From DASRQK01 sp964436635 (GTDB taxonomy: Bacteria > Bacteroidota > Bacteroidia > Sphingobacteriales > Sphingobacteriaceae), in assembly GCA_964436635.1 (NCBI GenBank), contig CAYTDM010000017.1, forward strand, positions 1 through 49,657: a DNA stretch of 49,657 nt, written 5' to 3'. Below the pieces are notes generated by a model that was given only the letters and a program-made list of their open reading frames with translations, had not been told where the DNA came from and did not search any database. Position 1 is the stretch's first letter; each line of letters starts with the position of its first letter. Shown piece by piece: positions 27,519 through 36,355 of the stretch. Both the position numbers and the translations under genes were made by a program.

Positions 27519-28364
27519 ATGAAGAAGACCTTAATTATTGCAGCCATCGCAGTAGCCACCTTATTTAACATTGATGGGGCGCATGCGCAAATGAAATCGC
27601 CTCCAGCGAGCAGCTTACAAACGATTTCACAAGGCTTAGGCATTTCAAAAGCCACCCTTACTTACAGTCGTCCAAACATGAATGGACGTAAAATATATGG
27701 AGGTTTGGTTCCTTACGGAGAAGTTTGGAGAACCGGCGCAAACACCGTAACGGCCATTACGACTGAAACAGATTTAGTCATTGCAGGCAACAAACTACCT
27801 GCAGGCACCTACGGCATTTTATCTATTCCAACAGAAAACGAATGGACGATTATTTTTAGCAAAAACAGCAAACAATGGGGTTCATACAGCTACAAACAAG
27901 AAGAAGATGTATTTCGCTTCCAGGTGAAACCTACTCGCTTAGCAGAAGCAGTTGAAACCTTCACCATCAATTTCTCGAATGTAAAAACAGAAAGTGCGAG
28001 CATTGACATCTTATGGGAAAACACGAAAGTGAGCTTCCCGATTGGCTTTGATCAAAGCAAAGAGATCTTAGCATCGATCGATGAAGCGATGGCTGGAAGT
28101 GGAAATAAACCTTACTTTGCTGCTGCCCAATATTACTTCAATAATAACCACGACATTAAAAAAGCTGTGAGTTGGATTAATGAGGCTGCTAAAGCAAGTG
28201 AAGCACCGCACATTTTATACTGGCAAGCACGCATTTTATTAAAATCGGGCGATAAAGCAGGAGCAGTCGCTGCCGCAAAAAAAGGTGTAGAAGTCGCAAC
28301 CAAAGCGAATAACAGCGAATACATTAAATTAAATGGACAAGTTTTAGCCGAAGCACAACGCTAA
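27519..28364 (+). CDS. DUF2911 domain-containing secreted protein
   Basis: 281 residues. Signal peptide LIIAAIAVATLFNIDGAHAQ, then the DUF2911 domain (~25-175): ISQGLGISKATLTYSRPNMN, KIYGGLVPYGEVWRTGANTV, LPAGTYGILSIPTENEWTII and SKQWGSYSYKQEEDVFRFQV. The last ~90 residues form TPR-like helices (AAQYYFNNNHDIKKAVSWIN; LKSGDKAGAVAAAKKG). The role of DUF2911 is unknown; it is widespread in Bacteroidota and exported. A strong terminator follows. Confidence 0.88.
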   Translation: MKKTLIIAAIAVATLFNIDGAHAQMKSPPASSLQTISQGLGISKATLTYSRPNMNGRKIYGGLVPYGEVWRTGANTVTAITTETDLVIAGNKLPAGTYGILSIPTENEWTIIFSKNSKQWGSYSYKQEEDVFRFQVKPTRLAEAVETFTINFSNVKTESASIDILWENTKVSFPIGFDQSKEILASIDEAMAGSGNKPYFAAAQYYFNNNHDIKKAVSWINEAAKASEAPHILYWQARILLKSGDKAGAVAAAKKGVEVATKANNSEYIKLNGQVLAEAQR

Positions 28365-28382
28365 TAATTCAGTTCAATAAAA

Positions 28383-28433
28383 AAACCGCCGCACCTGCTC
28401 ATCTTATTAAAATTAGAGCAGGTGCGGCGGTTT
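28383..28433. terminator. Strong bidirectional terminator hairpin
   Basis: A perfect 18-bp, GC-rich stem (28383-28400 with 28416-28433) and a 15-nt loop, flanked by A-runs and T-runs on both sides. It separates the DUF2911 gene from the convergent cdaA gene. Confidence 0.92.
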
Positions 28434-28484
28434 CTTGTTCCACCCAAAAACTTGATCCAACCAGGAATATATTCCACCCAAAAA

Positions 28485-29276
28485 TTAAATCTCAGCAGCT
28501 AATAAATCTTCGAGTTTCTCAAAACTCACATTATTCCAAATTTGCCCATCCTTCGCAAAAGAAATCTCCCCCGTCTCCTCCGAAACAATCACACTCACCG
28601 CATCGCTGACTTCAGTCACACCAATAGCTGCCCGGTGCCTTAACCCAAACTTAGGAGGCAAATCCTCATTTTCCGACAAAGGCAACACACAACTGGTCGT
28701 CACGATTCGACCATCCACTACAACTACAGCGCCGTCATGCAAAGGACTGTGCTTATTAAAAATACTCTCTAATAAACGCTTAGATAACTTCGCATCGATG
28801 AGCTCGCCGCTGGTTTGATAATAATCCTCGTCGGCGTATTTCGCAAAAACCAACAGCGCGCCCGTCTTCGATTTAGACAAGTTTTTACACGCGTCAATCA
28901 CGGTTTTAATGATGGCCTGATTATCTCGTTCCACGATTTTCTTGCTCACAAAAATCGACCACAAACCCGTCTTCCTCCGAATCGAAATATTCCTCCCAAT
29001 ATGAATTAGAAATCGCCTAATTTCCTGCTGAAAGACCACGACCAAGGCCAGCGCTCCCACAGAAATAAAGCCCCCAAAAATTTGCGATAGCAAATGCATA
29101 TTAAACTGCCGCACCAAAATCGAAACCAAGTAAATAATCCCCAAACCGATCAAAATATTCACCGCGATCGTACCTCGAATAAGCGTGTAGATATAGTATA
29201 AAATGATGGCTACTAAAAAAATATCCAACACATCTAAAATGCGAATATTAAAACTACTGATGTCGACTCCATTCAT
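28485..29276 (-). CDS. cdaA: Diadenylate cyclase CdaA (DAC domain)
   Basis: 263 residues. Three N-terminal membrane helices (~14-75) precede the DAC domain: HSPLHDGAVVVVDGRIV with the DGA motif (~180) and LRHRAAIGVTEVSDAVSVIV with the RHR motif (~213), both catalytic. The enzyme joins two ATP molecules into c-di-AMP, an osmotic and potassium-homeostasis messenger, at the inner membrane. No CdaR or GlmM lies next to it. K+-transport genes (khtTU) sit elsewhere in the window; a regulatory link is only speculative. Confidence 0.93.
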   Translation of the reverse strand: MNGVDISSFNIRILDVLDIFLVAIILYYIYTLIRGTIAVNILIGLGIIYLVSILVRQFNMHLLSQIFGGFISVGALALVVVFQQEIRRFLIHIGRNISIRRKTGLWSIFVSKKIVERDNQAIIKTVIDACKNLSKSKTGALLVFAKYADEDYYQTSGELIDAKLSKRLLESIFNKHSPLHDGAVVVVDGRIVTTSCVLPLSENEDLPPKFGLRHRAAIGVTEVSDAVSVIVSEETGEISFAKDGQIWNNVSFEKLEDLLAAEI

Positions 29277-29355
29277 ATTATAGGCAATTTATACATTTTT
29301 CAGCAAAGTTGTATGCTGGATTTCGTATCTTAGAACATTTAAAGCTGTAAATAAG

Positions 29356-30072
29356 ATGACTAGACTTTCGGTAAATATAAATAAAATCGCAACACTTCGA
29401 AATTCAAGAGGAGGAAACAACCCAGATGTACTTGCCGCAGCATTGGCTTGCGAATCATTTGGTGCCCAAGGCATTACTGTCCACCCGCGTCCAGATGAAA
29501 GACACATTCGCTACTCCGACGTGTATGCCTTAAAAGAACATATTAAAACAGAATTAAATATAGAAGGCAATTGTCGCGAAGCAAAATTTGTAGAATTGGT
29601 GTTGGCCACCAAACCCGCTCAAGTGACTTTAGTCCCAGACGAACCCGGCCAAATCACCTCCAACCACGGTTGGGATACCGTAAAAAACAAAGAATACCTC
29701 ATCGAGATGTGCGCGCTTTTTAGAGAAGCAGGCATTCGAGTATCAATTTTTGTGGATCCAAACCCAAAAATGGTGGAAGCTGCAGCCATAACCGGCACTG
29801 ATCGTATTGAGCTTTACACGGAAGCCTATGCCCATCATTACCCTACCAATCCAGCACAAGCCATTGCACCTTATATCGCTGCCGCAAATGTGGCCAAAGA
29901 GGTAGGATTAGGCATCAATGCTGGTCATGACCTCGACCGAAACAATTTGCGGTACTTCCAACAACACATTCCCGGCTTATTAGAAGTGAGTATTGGTCAT
30001 GCCTTAATTTCGGACGCCTTGTATCTTGGGTTACACGAAACTGTTAGACAATACTTAGCCGCCTTAAAATAA
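29356..30072 (+). CDS. pdxJ: Pyridoxine 5'-phosphate synthase PdxJ
   Basis: 238 residues, TIM barrel. Active-site elements are NINKIATLRNSRGGNNPDV, GITVHPRPDERHIRYSDV, NIEGNCREAKFVEL, QVTLVPDEPGQITSNHGWD, RIELYTEAYA, GLGINAGHDLDRNNL and EVSIGHALISDAL, all typical of the family. It condenses 3-amino-2-oxopropyl phosphate with 1-deoxyxylulose 5-phosphate in DXP-dependent vitamin B6 synthesis. PdxA and other pathway genes are not in the window. It stands divergent to cdaA. Confidence 0.95.
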   Translation: MTRLSVNINKIATLRNSRGGNNPDVLAAALACESFGAQGITVHPRPDERHIRYSDVYALKEHIKTELNIEGNCREAKFVELVLATKPAQVTLVPDEPGQITSNHGWDTVKNKEYLIEMCALFREAGIRVSIFVDPNPKMVEAAAITGTDRIELYTEAYAHHYPTNPAQAIAPYIAAANVAKEVGLGINAGHDLDRNNLRYFQQHIPGLLEVSIGHALISDALYLGLHETVRQYLAALK

Positions 30073-30114
30073 ATTCACTGATATTCAGTAAATTAAAATA
30101 ATCACGATTTCATT

Positions 30115-30150
30115 AACTAACTTTTTAGTTGTATAATTAAAAACTTAGTT
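30115..30150. promoter_or_regulatory. Palindromic operator upstream of the BlaI-like regulator
   Basis: A 36-bp imperfect palindrome in which 30 of 36 positions match their reverse complement; arms are AACTAA/TTAGTT and TTTTTA/TAAAAA. It covers the -33 element of the adjacent promoter and directly abuts its -7 box. BlaI/MecI dimers bind such dyads, so this is a likely autoregulatory site. Confidence 0.7.
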
Positions 30151-30159
30151 ATACCTTTG
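30129..30159 (+). promoter_or_regulatory. Promoter of the BlaI/M56 operon
   Basis: TTG (30129-30131), a 20-bp spacer, and TACCTTTG (30152-30159), a full match to the Bacteroidota consensus. The start codon is at 30182, so the leader is about 18-20 nt. Confidence 0.75.
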
Positions 30160-30181
30160 ATTCACACAAAATATATTCTAT

Positions 30182-30562
30182 ATGAAGGACTTAAAAGAAC
30201 TTACAAAGGCAGAAGAACAAATCATGCAAATTATTTGGGACATTGAGAAAGGTTTTGTACGCGATGTCATCGACCAATTACCGTATCCCAAACCGGCATA
30301 CAACACCGTTTCCACCATTGTTCGCATTTTGGAAAGCAAAGGTTTTGTATCACATGAAAGCTTCGGTAAAAGCCATCGCTACTTCCCAATGGTCACGAAA
30401 GAAGAATACCGTGCTTTTATGGCTACAAAACTGCTCAACGGTTACTTCGATAACTCTGTTCAAAATATGCTTTCATATTTCATAGAAGAAAAGAAACTCG
30501 ATTTGAAAGAAGCAGATCAACTCCTTTCTCTAATTGAAAACGCTAAAAAAAATCAATCATGA
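30182..30562 (+). CDS. blaI: BlaI/MecI/CopY family winged-helix repressor
   Basis: 126 residues. The wHTH region is clear: ELTKAEEQIMQIIWDIEKGF, VRDVIDQLPYPKPAYNTVST with the recognition helix, and IVRILESKGFVSHESFGKS; the C-terminal helices (FDNSVQNMLSYFIEEKKLDL) serve dimerisation. It likely represses its own operon by binding the 36-bp dyad at 30115-30150. The stop overlaps the following ATG (ATGA). No beta-lactamase lies nearby, so antibiotic resistance is not implied. Confidence 0.9.
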   Translation: MKDLKELTKAEEQIMQIIWDIEKGFVRDVIDQLPYPKPAYNTVSTIVRILESKGFVSHESFGKSHRYFPMVTKEEYRAFMATKLLNGYFDNSVQNMLSYFIEEKKLDLKEADQLLSLIENAKKNQS

Positions 30563-31878
30563 TCTCTATAATCTTATTAGCTAATCTATATTTGGTCATT
30601 TTCTATGTCTTTTATAGGTTAACGCTCAGGAACACCACCTTTTTTCAAGTCAACCGCTTTTACTTATTAAGCAGCGTTGTTTTGGCTTTCGCTTGTGCCT
30701 CAATGGCGCTTCGGCAACCCTTTAATGTTTTTTTTGCGCCGCAATCGTTGGCTGATTGGGTTAATTCGACAGAATTAGCAACCATCACTATTGGACTTTC
30801 TGAGAATACTGGCTCCAATCACCTTAGCTTCAATCCCTTGTTATCGGTTGAAAAATTCATTTCCTCGCTTACATGGATATACTGGACTGGCGTTGCAATA
30901 GGTTTTTTATTGTTTGTTTATCGCCTATTTAAAACCTTTCGCAACCTAAAAGCTTCGACTACTAGACAGGCGTTCTCCTTTTTTAATAATATAAAGATCG
31001 ATCAAACCTTAATTGGTTTTGATCAAATTGTGGAACATGAAAAAATTCACGTGCATCAAAAGCACTCCTTTGATGTACTCTTCATCGAGTTAGCGTTGGT
31101 TTTTAATTGGTTTAACCCCTTCTTTTATTTTCTTCGAAAAGACCTTAAACTTCAACACGAATTCATAGCAGATGATATTGCTTCCCAATCCAATAAAATC
31201 AGTTATGCAGAATTATTATTGGCCAACACTTTTGACGTACAACCTCATTTGTTAACTAACCAATTTCACAATCCTTCAATCCTAAAAACTAGAATTATGA
31301 TGTTACTGAAAAACAAAACCTCAAACAAGCACCTTGCAAAATTAGTCGGGGTGTTACCCATGTTGGTATTCATGCTTATTGCTTCATCAACAATAAGCAG
31401 TTGTAATAATAGCAAAACAGAAAATCAACAAAACGAAGAGATTGAAAACATAATTGAATCTCCTATAGATGAAACATTAGAATTAACTATTCAGGAACTC
31501 GATACTAATGTAAGGAAAGATGAAATTCGACCTCCTGTAGTGGGTTTAGATAAAATAGAAATTATGGCAGTTCCAAATAATGACCACTATAAATCTATTA
31601 ATGAGTTTAGAGCCTGGGTTGCCAAAAATTTTGTAATACCAAAAGAGGCTGTGAATGCTAATATTAATGATTTAGTTGAAGTAGAATTCGTTATAAATCA
31701 AAATGGAAGTATTTCACATGTTAAAATAACCAAAGATCCAGGATACGGATTAGGTAATGCGCTCAAAAAATTGATTGAAAATAGTTATTCTTGGTCTCCT
31801 GCTATTATGAATGGGCATCCAGTTACCTCTCTATTTAAATTACCGATTAAAATAAATACAGAAGACTTAAGAAACTAG
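30559..31878 (+). CDS. BlaR1-like M56 metallopeptidase with C-terminal TonB-like domain
   Basis: 439 residues. N-terminal membrane helices (~1-20, 35-50, 105-125), then the M56 core: FSFFNNIKI, zinc motif HEKIH (HExxH, ~160-164), and LQHEFIADDIA providing the third ligand. A further helix (LVGVLPMLVFMLIASSTI, ~265-282) leads into an Asn/Glu-rich linker and a TonB C-terminal-like domain (~340-435: VEVEFVINQNGSISHVKITKD; YSWSPAIMNGHPV). In BlaR1, the protease cleaves BlaI after signal sensing; here the outer sensor is replaced by the TonB-like domain. The stimulus is unknown. Coupled to blaI; ends at a terminator. Confidence 0.88.
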   Translation: MISIILLANLYLVIFYVFYRLTLRNTTFFQVNRFYLLSSVVLAFACASMALRQPFNVFFAPQSLADWVNSTELATITIGLSENTGSNHLSFNPLLSVEKFISSLTWIYWTGVAIGFLLFVYRLFKTFRNLKASTTRQAFSFFNNIKIDQTLIGFDQIVEHEKIHVHQKHSFDVLFIELALVFNWFNPFFYFLRKDLKLQHEFIADDIASQSNKISYAELLLANTFDVQPHLLTNQFHNPSILKTRIMMLLKNKTSNKHLAKLVGVLPMLVFMLIASSTISSCNNSKTENQQNEEIENIIESPIDETLELTIQELDTNVRKDEIRPPVVGLDKIEIMAVPNNDHYKSINEFRAWVAKNFVIPKEAVNANINDLVEVEFVINQNGSISHVKITKDPGYGLGNALKKLIENSYSWSPAIMNGHPVTSLFKLPIKINTEDLRN

Positions 31879-31886
31879 TTAAACAA

Positions 31887-31918
31887 AAAATCCCTTAGCC
31901 ACTCGACTAAGGGATTTT
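31887..31918. terminator. Bidirectional terminator between M56 and M28 genes
   Basis: AAAATCCCTTAG (31887-31898) pairs perfectly with CTAAGGGATTTT (31907-31918), 12-bp stem, 8-nt loop, with A and T runs outside. It serves the two convergent genes. Confidence 0.9.
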
Positions 31919-31944
31919 CTTTATACCATTATTTTAACGATTCA

Positions 31945-33525
31945 TTATGGTTTGTTCGAATCTACAACAATTCTTTTCTCCCTATTCGCCAATTCCCATG
32001 CTGTGTGGAACACTAATCTTGCGCGTTTTACCATCATTTCGAAGTCGATTTTATCTAAAGTATCTTCTGGTGTATGGTAGTGAGGGTGTAATCCACTGAA
32101 ATAGAAAATCGATGGAATTCCTTTTTCTGCGAAACTGTAGTGGTCAGAACGGTAGTACAAACGTTGTGGATCTTTTGGATCGTTATACGTTGTATCTAAT
32201 TCCATGTGCGTATAGTTAGCATTTGCATTGTAATTGATTTCATGTAATTCTGAACTCAATTTATCTGCACCCATTACGTGGATGTAATTATGATTTTCTT
32301 TCAAATGCTTGTCATCAATACGACCGATCATATCCATATTCAAGGCAGCTACTGTATTCGCTAATGGGAAAATTGGGTTTGCTGCATAATATTTAGAACC
32401 GATTAATCCTTTTTCTTCAGCACATAATCCGATAAATAACATGCTTCTTCTTGGACGATTACCATCTTTTGCAGCTGTCGCAAATGCACGAGCTACTTCC
32501 ATCATTCCTACTGTGCCGGACGCATTGTCGTCTGCACCTCTAAAGATCGTTCCATCTACCATTTTACCATCGTGATCGTAGTGTCCCATGACCACAATTA
32601 GCTCATCTTTTTTATCTGTACCTTCTAAATAACCCAACACATTGTGGTCATTGAAAGAAGTAACTTTAGCACCATATGTAGCACGAACAGCTCCTTTTAA
32701 TTTTTTGCTTTGTGCTTTTTTAGAAGAACTAATCGCTGTTTTTAATCCAGAAACTGAATTTTTAGAAGCAGCTAATAATTGGTCTGCTGCCGCAACGGTT
32801 AAATTCACCACTACAGGTGCAGCGGAAGCACTAGAATTAGTAATTGCTGATTCCAAACCAATTCTTGGACGGCTTAAACGACCAGCCATGCGCGAAAGCA
32901 TTTGTTCAGTGGTGCTCGATACCGCTAACACCATTTTTGGATTCTTAGCATAAATCGCTTGCATTCTTTTATTTCTCGCAGTACTCCACTCAGAAAGGTT
33001 TTTTGTTCCTGTAATGATTGAATTCCCTTGCGCATCCATTGGCTCGCCTTCATTAATCACCATCACCACTTTTCCAGCCACATCTAAACCTGCGAAATCA
33101 TCATAAGCGCCTTCTGTGATCCCATATCCCACAAAAACGAAATCACTGACATTGATCTTTGTTACAGGACCAGAACCCGTCACATAAAAGTCTTTTCCAT
33201 TTTCTAAAGCCTTTTTATTTAAAGAAAACTCAGTTACTTCAAATACAGAACTTGCAAGTGGAACCGCTTGATAATAAGAACCATTCACTGGGCCTTTTAA
33301 TCCCATTTTTTCAAATTCATTTTTAATGTATTCAGCAGTTTTTTTTCCACCAGCCTCACCAGTACCACGACCTGCAAATTCATCAGAGGTAAACACTTCC
33401 ATGTGTTTATAAGAAGTTTCATAAGAAATCTTCGAAGCATACTTCTTTTGTAATGGATCTTGCTGAGCCATTGACGTGCTCGAAAGCAAAGCCGCAGCTA
33501 AAAATAATAATAAGGGTTTTCTCAT
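31945..33525 (-). CDS. Secreted M28 family zinc aminopeptidase
   Basis: 526 residues from ATG 33525; a frame extension to 33621 overlaps rpiB and is disfavoured because the M at 33525 opens a good signal peptide (MRKPLLLFLAAALLSSTSMA). An N-terminal PA-like insert (~140-290) precedes the M28 domain with zinc ligands in VMGHYDHDG (~312), GADDNASG (~331), GLCAEEKGLIGS, NMDMIGRIDD and RSDHYSF. It is expected to remove N-terminal residues from peptides in the periplasm or outside. The gene starts 89 bp after the rpiB stop; a terminator shared with the M56 gene follows. Confidence 0.9.
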   Translation of the reverse strand: MRKPLLLFLAAALLSSTSMAQQDPLQKKYASKISYETSYKHMEVFTSDEFAGRGTGEAGGKKTAEYIKNEFEKMGLKGPVNGSYYQAVPLASSVFEVTEFSLNKKALENGKDFYVTGSGPVTKINVSDFVFVGYGITEGAYDDFAGLDVAGKVVMVINEGEPMDAQGNSIITGTKNLSEWSTARNKRMQAIYAKNPKMVLAVSSTTEQMLSRMAGRLSRPRIGLESAITNSSASAAPVVVNLTVAAADQLLAASKNSVSGLKTAISSSKKAQSKKLKGAVRATYGAKVTSFNDHNVLGYLEGTDKKDELIVVMGHYDHDGKMVDGTIFRGADDNASGTVGMMEVARAFATAAKDGNRPRRSMLFIGLCAEEKGLIGSKYYAANPIFPLANTVAALNMDMIGRIDDKHLKENHNYIHVMGADKLSSELHEINYNANANYTHMELDTTYNDPKDPQRLYYRSDHYSFAEKGIPSIFYFSGLHPHYHTPEDTLDKIDFEMMVKRARLVFHTAWELANREKRIVVDSNKP

Positions 33526-33614
33526 AATTGTTGATTTATAATTTTCTTTAAATTTTATACTTAATAAATGTGTTGAATTGCCTTCAGGCATGAAGGATTC
33601 CCTTCCTCTACCTA

Positions 33615-34055
33615 TTAACAAGAAATCTTATTCACACGATTTGCGTGACGACCTCCTTCGAATTCAGTAGAAAAAAAGCGGTCTGCAATGGCTTTCATTT
33701 CATCCTCAGAGATGAATCGAGCGGGAATACATAATACATTAGCATTATTATGTTGTCTGGCTAGCTCCGCAATTTCCGTCGTCCAACAAATGGCTGCACG
33801 AATTTGTTGATGTTTGTTTGCTGTAATGGCAACCCCGTTTGCGCTACCGCAAATTAAAACACCAAAATCAAACGCATCGCTTGAAGTAGCTTCCGCCACA
33901 GGATGTGCAAAATCAGGATAATCCACTGAATCAGCAGAATAGGTGCCAAAATCCTTTAATTCAAATCCTTTTTCTTCCAAATAAGGAATCAATACCTGCT
34001 TATAGGCAAATCCTGCATGATCGCCTCCGATTGCTATTTTAAGTGTGTTCGACAT
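33615..34055 (-). CDS. rpiB: Ribose 5-phosphate isomerase B
   Basis: 146 residues. Signatures are IAIGGDHAGFAYK, VDYPDFAHPVAE, GVLICGSANGVAITANK (Cys of CGSANG is the catalytic base region) and ARQHNNANVLCIPARFI. It interconverts ribulose 5-phosphate and ribose 5-phosphate in the cytoplasm. It lies 22 bp downstream of tatC in the same direction, at the end of the lipid/Tat operon. Confidence 0.95.
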   Translation of the reverse strand: MSNTLKIAIGGDHAGFAYKQVLIPYLEEKGFELKDFGTYSADSVDYPDFAHPVAEATSSDAFDFGVLICGSANGVAITANKHQQIRAAICWTTEIAELARQHNNANVLCIPARFISEDEMKAIADRFFSTEFEGGRHANRVNKISC

Positions 34056-34077
34056 GTTAAATATTGTAATAGTTTTC

Positions 34078-34962
34078 TTATGCTTCGTTGCCCTGGTAAA
34101 CCTGAACTTCTTTGCTCTGCAATTTACGGAAAACTCGCGCAGATATCAAAATACTAAATTCATATAACAAAAACATTGGAAAACTTACCGTCATCATGGT
34201 CATGATGTCCGGCGTAGGAGTAATAATCGCTGCGATTAATAAAATCACAACCACCGCATATCGACGAGTAGATCGCATAAAATGGGGAGTTAATAAACCA
34301 ATTTTAGAAAGGATATAGACTAAAATCGGCAATTCGAATACAATTCCGCACCCTAAGGATAAAGTCGCCACAAAAGAAAGATACGACTGAATGGTAATGG
34401 TATTCGAAATGGAATCACTAATGGAGTAATTCGCTAAAAAATTCATAGAAAGCGGTGTCACGACAAAATAACCAAAACACACTCCTATAATGAATAGTAA
34501 CGTGGCATAAAACACAAAACCACTTGCAGATTTTCGCTCTACTTCCGTTAATGCGGGCTTAATAAATAACCAGATTTCGTAAAGCAAATAAGGGAAACCG
34601 AGCATTACAGCGATCAATAAAGAAGAATTGATCTGCATTAAAAATTGCCCAGCCATCTGGGTATTGATAATGGTTCCTGGCACTTCGGTCACACAAAACC
34701 CTTCTACATTTAGCCATTCACCAATTTTACACATCATCCTATAGGTCCAAAAATCTGGACTTTTTGGACCCATAATGATGTCATCAAAGATAAAGTCATA
34801 AAAGGAGAAAGCAAGAATTAAAAACACCCCCACAGCTATAGCCGAACGAACCAGATGCCAGCGTAACACCTCGATATGCTCAAAGAATGACATCTCTGCT
34901 TCGAGGTTTTTACCCTTATCTTTAATCGCGGAAATAAGCTTCTTAGTAGATATTTTACTCAT
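34078..34962 (-). CDS. tatC: Sec-independent (twin-arginine) translocase subunit TatC
   Basis: 294 residues with six membrane helices. The N-terminal signature MSFFEHIEVLRWHLVRSA is the family's HLxELR-type motif, in a slightly variant form. FVFYATLLFIIGVCFGYFVV and IVFELPILVYILSKIGLLTP match the conserved helices. TatC recognises twin-arginine signal peptides of folded proteins at the inner membrane. tatA lies about 9 kb away in another operon. It follows accC by 21 bp, so it may be read through from the acc operon. A cytoplasmic N-terminal extension of ~25 residues precedes the motif. Confidence 0.93.
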   Translation of the reverse strand: MSKISTKKLISAIKDKGKNLEAEMSFFEHIEVLRWHLVRSAIAVGVFLILAFSFYDFIFDDIIMGPKSPDFWTYRMMCKIGEWLNVEGFCVTEVPGTIINTQMAGQFLMQINSSLLIAVMLGFPYLLYEIWLFIKPALTEVERKSASGFVFYATLLFIIGVCFGYFVVTPLSMNFLANYSISDSISNTITIQSYLSFVATLSLGCGIVFELPILVYILSKIGLLTPHFMRSTRRYAVVVILLIAAIITPTPDIMTMMTVSFPMFLLYEFSILISARVFRKLQSKEVQVYQGNEA

Positions 34963-34983
34963 CTTTCCTCCCTAGACCGAAAA

Positions 34984-36327
34984 TTACTCATCGCTCAAAT
35001 CAAAGGTTTCCATAAATTTAGTGGTAAAATTACCTGCTCTAAAATTAGGGTCACGCATCAACCTTAAATGCAAAGGAATCGTTGTTTTCATTCCTTCCAC
35101 TACAAATTCACTTAATGCTCTTTCCATCGTACTGATGGCTTCTTCACGCGTTTGGGCCGTACAAATTAGCTTCGCAATCATGGAATCGTAATTCGGAGGA
35201 ATGACATAACCTGAATATACGTGTGTATCCACGCGAACACCATGTCCACCTGGAGCATGGAAATTCGTGATCTTACCTGGTGAAGGTCTGAAATTATTAA
35301 ATGGATCTTCCGCGTTTATTCTACATTCGATGGAGTGCATGGTCGGCTCATAGTTTTTTCCTGAGATTGGAATTCCTGCCGCTACTTTGATTTGTTCTTT
35401 GATCAAATCAAAATTAATCACTTCTTCTGTCACCGGATGTTCTACCTGAATACGGGTATTCATTTCCATGAAATAGAAGTTTTTATGTTTGTCCACTAAG
35501 AACTCAATGGTACCAGCGCCTTCATAATTCACTGCTTGAGCGCCTTTGATCGCCGCTTCACCCATTTTTTTCCTTAGTTCAGGCGTCATAAATGGAGAGG
35601 GAGCCTCTTCCACTAATTTTTGGTGTCTGCGTTGGATAGAACAATCGCGTTCAGATAAATGACAAACAGTGCCGTATTGGTCACCCACTACTTGAATCTC
35701 AATGTGTCTTGGATCTTCAACGTATTTCTCAAGATAAATACCGTCGTTGCCAAATGCAGCACCCGCTTCTTGCCTTGCTGAATCCCACGCACCTTCGAAA
35801 TCTTCATCTTTCCATACAATTCTCATTCCACGTCCACCACCACCGGCAGTCGCTTTTAAGATAATCGGGTAGCCAATTTCGTTTGCTATTTTCAGCCCTT
35901 CTGCCACGTCTGAAACTAATCCATCAGAACCTGGAACAATCGGAACTCCTGCTTGACGCATGGTTTCTTTTGCAGAGGCTTTGTCACCCATGCGCTCGAT
36001 TTGGTCAGCAGTCGCACCAATAAATTTAATTCCATATTGACTACAAATGGAAGAAAAACGTGCATTTTCTGACAAAAACCCATATCCTGGGTGGATGGCA
36101 TCTGCATTCGTTAATTCGGCAGCAGATATAATATTCGGAATATTTAAATAGGAATCTTTACTAGCTGGAGGGCCGATACATACAGCTTCATCCGCAAAAC
36201 GCACGTGTAAACTATCTCGGTCTGCAGTGGAGTACACCGCAACACTTTTGATTCCCATTTCACGGCAAGTGCGAATAATGCGCAATGCAATTTCGCCTCG
36301 ATTGGCAATTAAAATCTTCTTAAACAT
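34984..36327 (-). CDS. accC: Acetyl-CoA carboxylase biotin carboxylase subunit AccC
   Basis: 447 residues, normal length. N-terminal ILIANRGEIALRIIRTCREMG, the glycine-rich loop ATAGGGGRGMRIV, ATP-grasp YVEDPRHIEIQVVGD, catalytic EMNTRIQVEHPVTEEV and the C-terminal BC domain are all present. It carboxylates the biotin on AccB using ATP and bicarbonate, the first step of fatty-acid synthesis in the cytoplasm. accB lies directly upstream (28 bp). Confidence 0.96.
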   Translation of the reverse strand: MFKKILIANRGEIALRIIRTCREMGIKSVAVYSTADRDSLHVRFADEAVCIGPPASKDSYLNIPNIISAAELTNADAIHPGYGFLSENARFSSICSQYGIKFIGATADQIERMGDKASAKETMRQAGVPIVPGSDGLVSDVAEGLKIANEIGYPIILKATAGGGGRGMRIVWKDEDFEGAWDSARQEAGAAFGNDGIYLEKYVEDPRHIEIQVVGDQYGTVCHLSERDCSIQRRHQKLVEEAPSPFMTPELRKKMGEAAIKGAQAVNYEGAGTIEFLVDKHKNFYFMEMNTRIQVEHPVTEEVINFDLIKEQIKVAAGIPISGKNYEPTMHSIECRINAEDPFNNFRPSPGKITNFHAPGGHGVRVDTHVYSGYVIPPNYDSMIAKLICTAQTREEAISTMERALSEFVVEGMKTTIPLHLRLMRDPNFRAGNFTTKFMETFDLSDE

Positions 36328-36355
36328 ATAAAATCTTTATAAAATAAAGATCCAA

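Noticed and set aside
30182..31878. Beta-lactam resistance system
   Set aside because: Only the BlaI-like repressor and the M56 protease are present; there is no beta-lactamase or penicillin-binding sensor domain.
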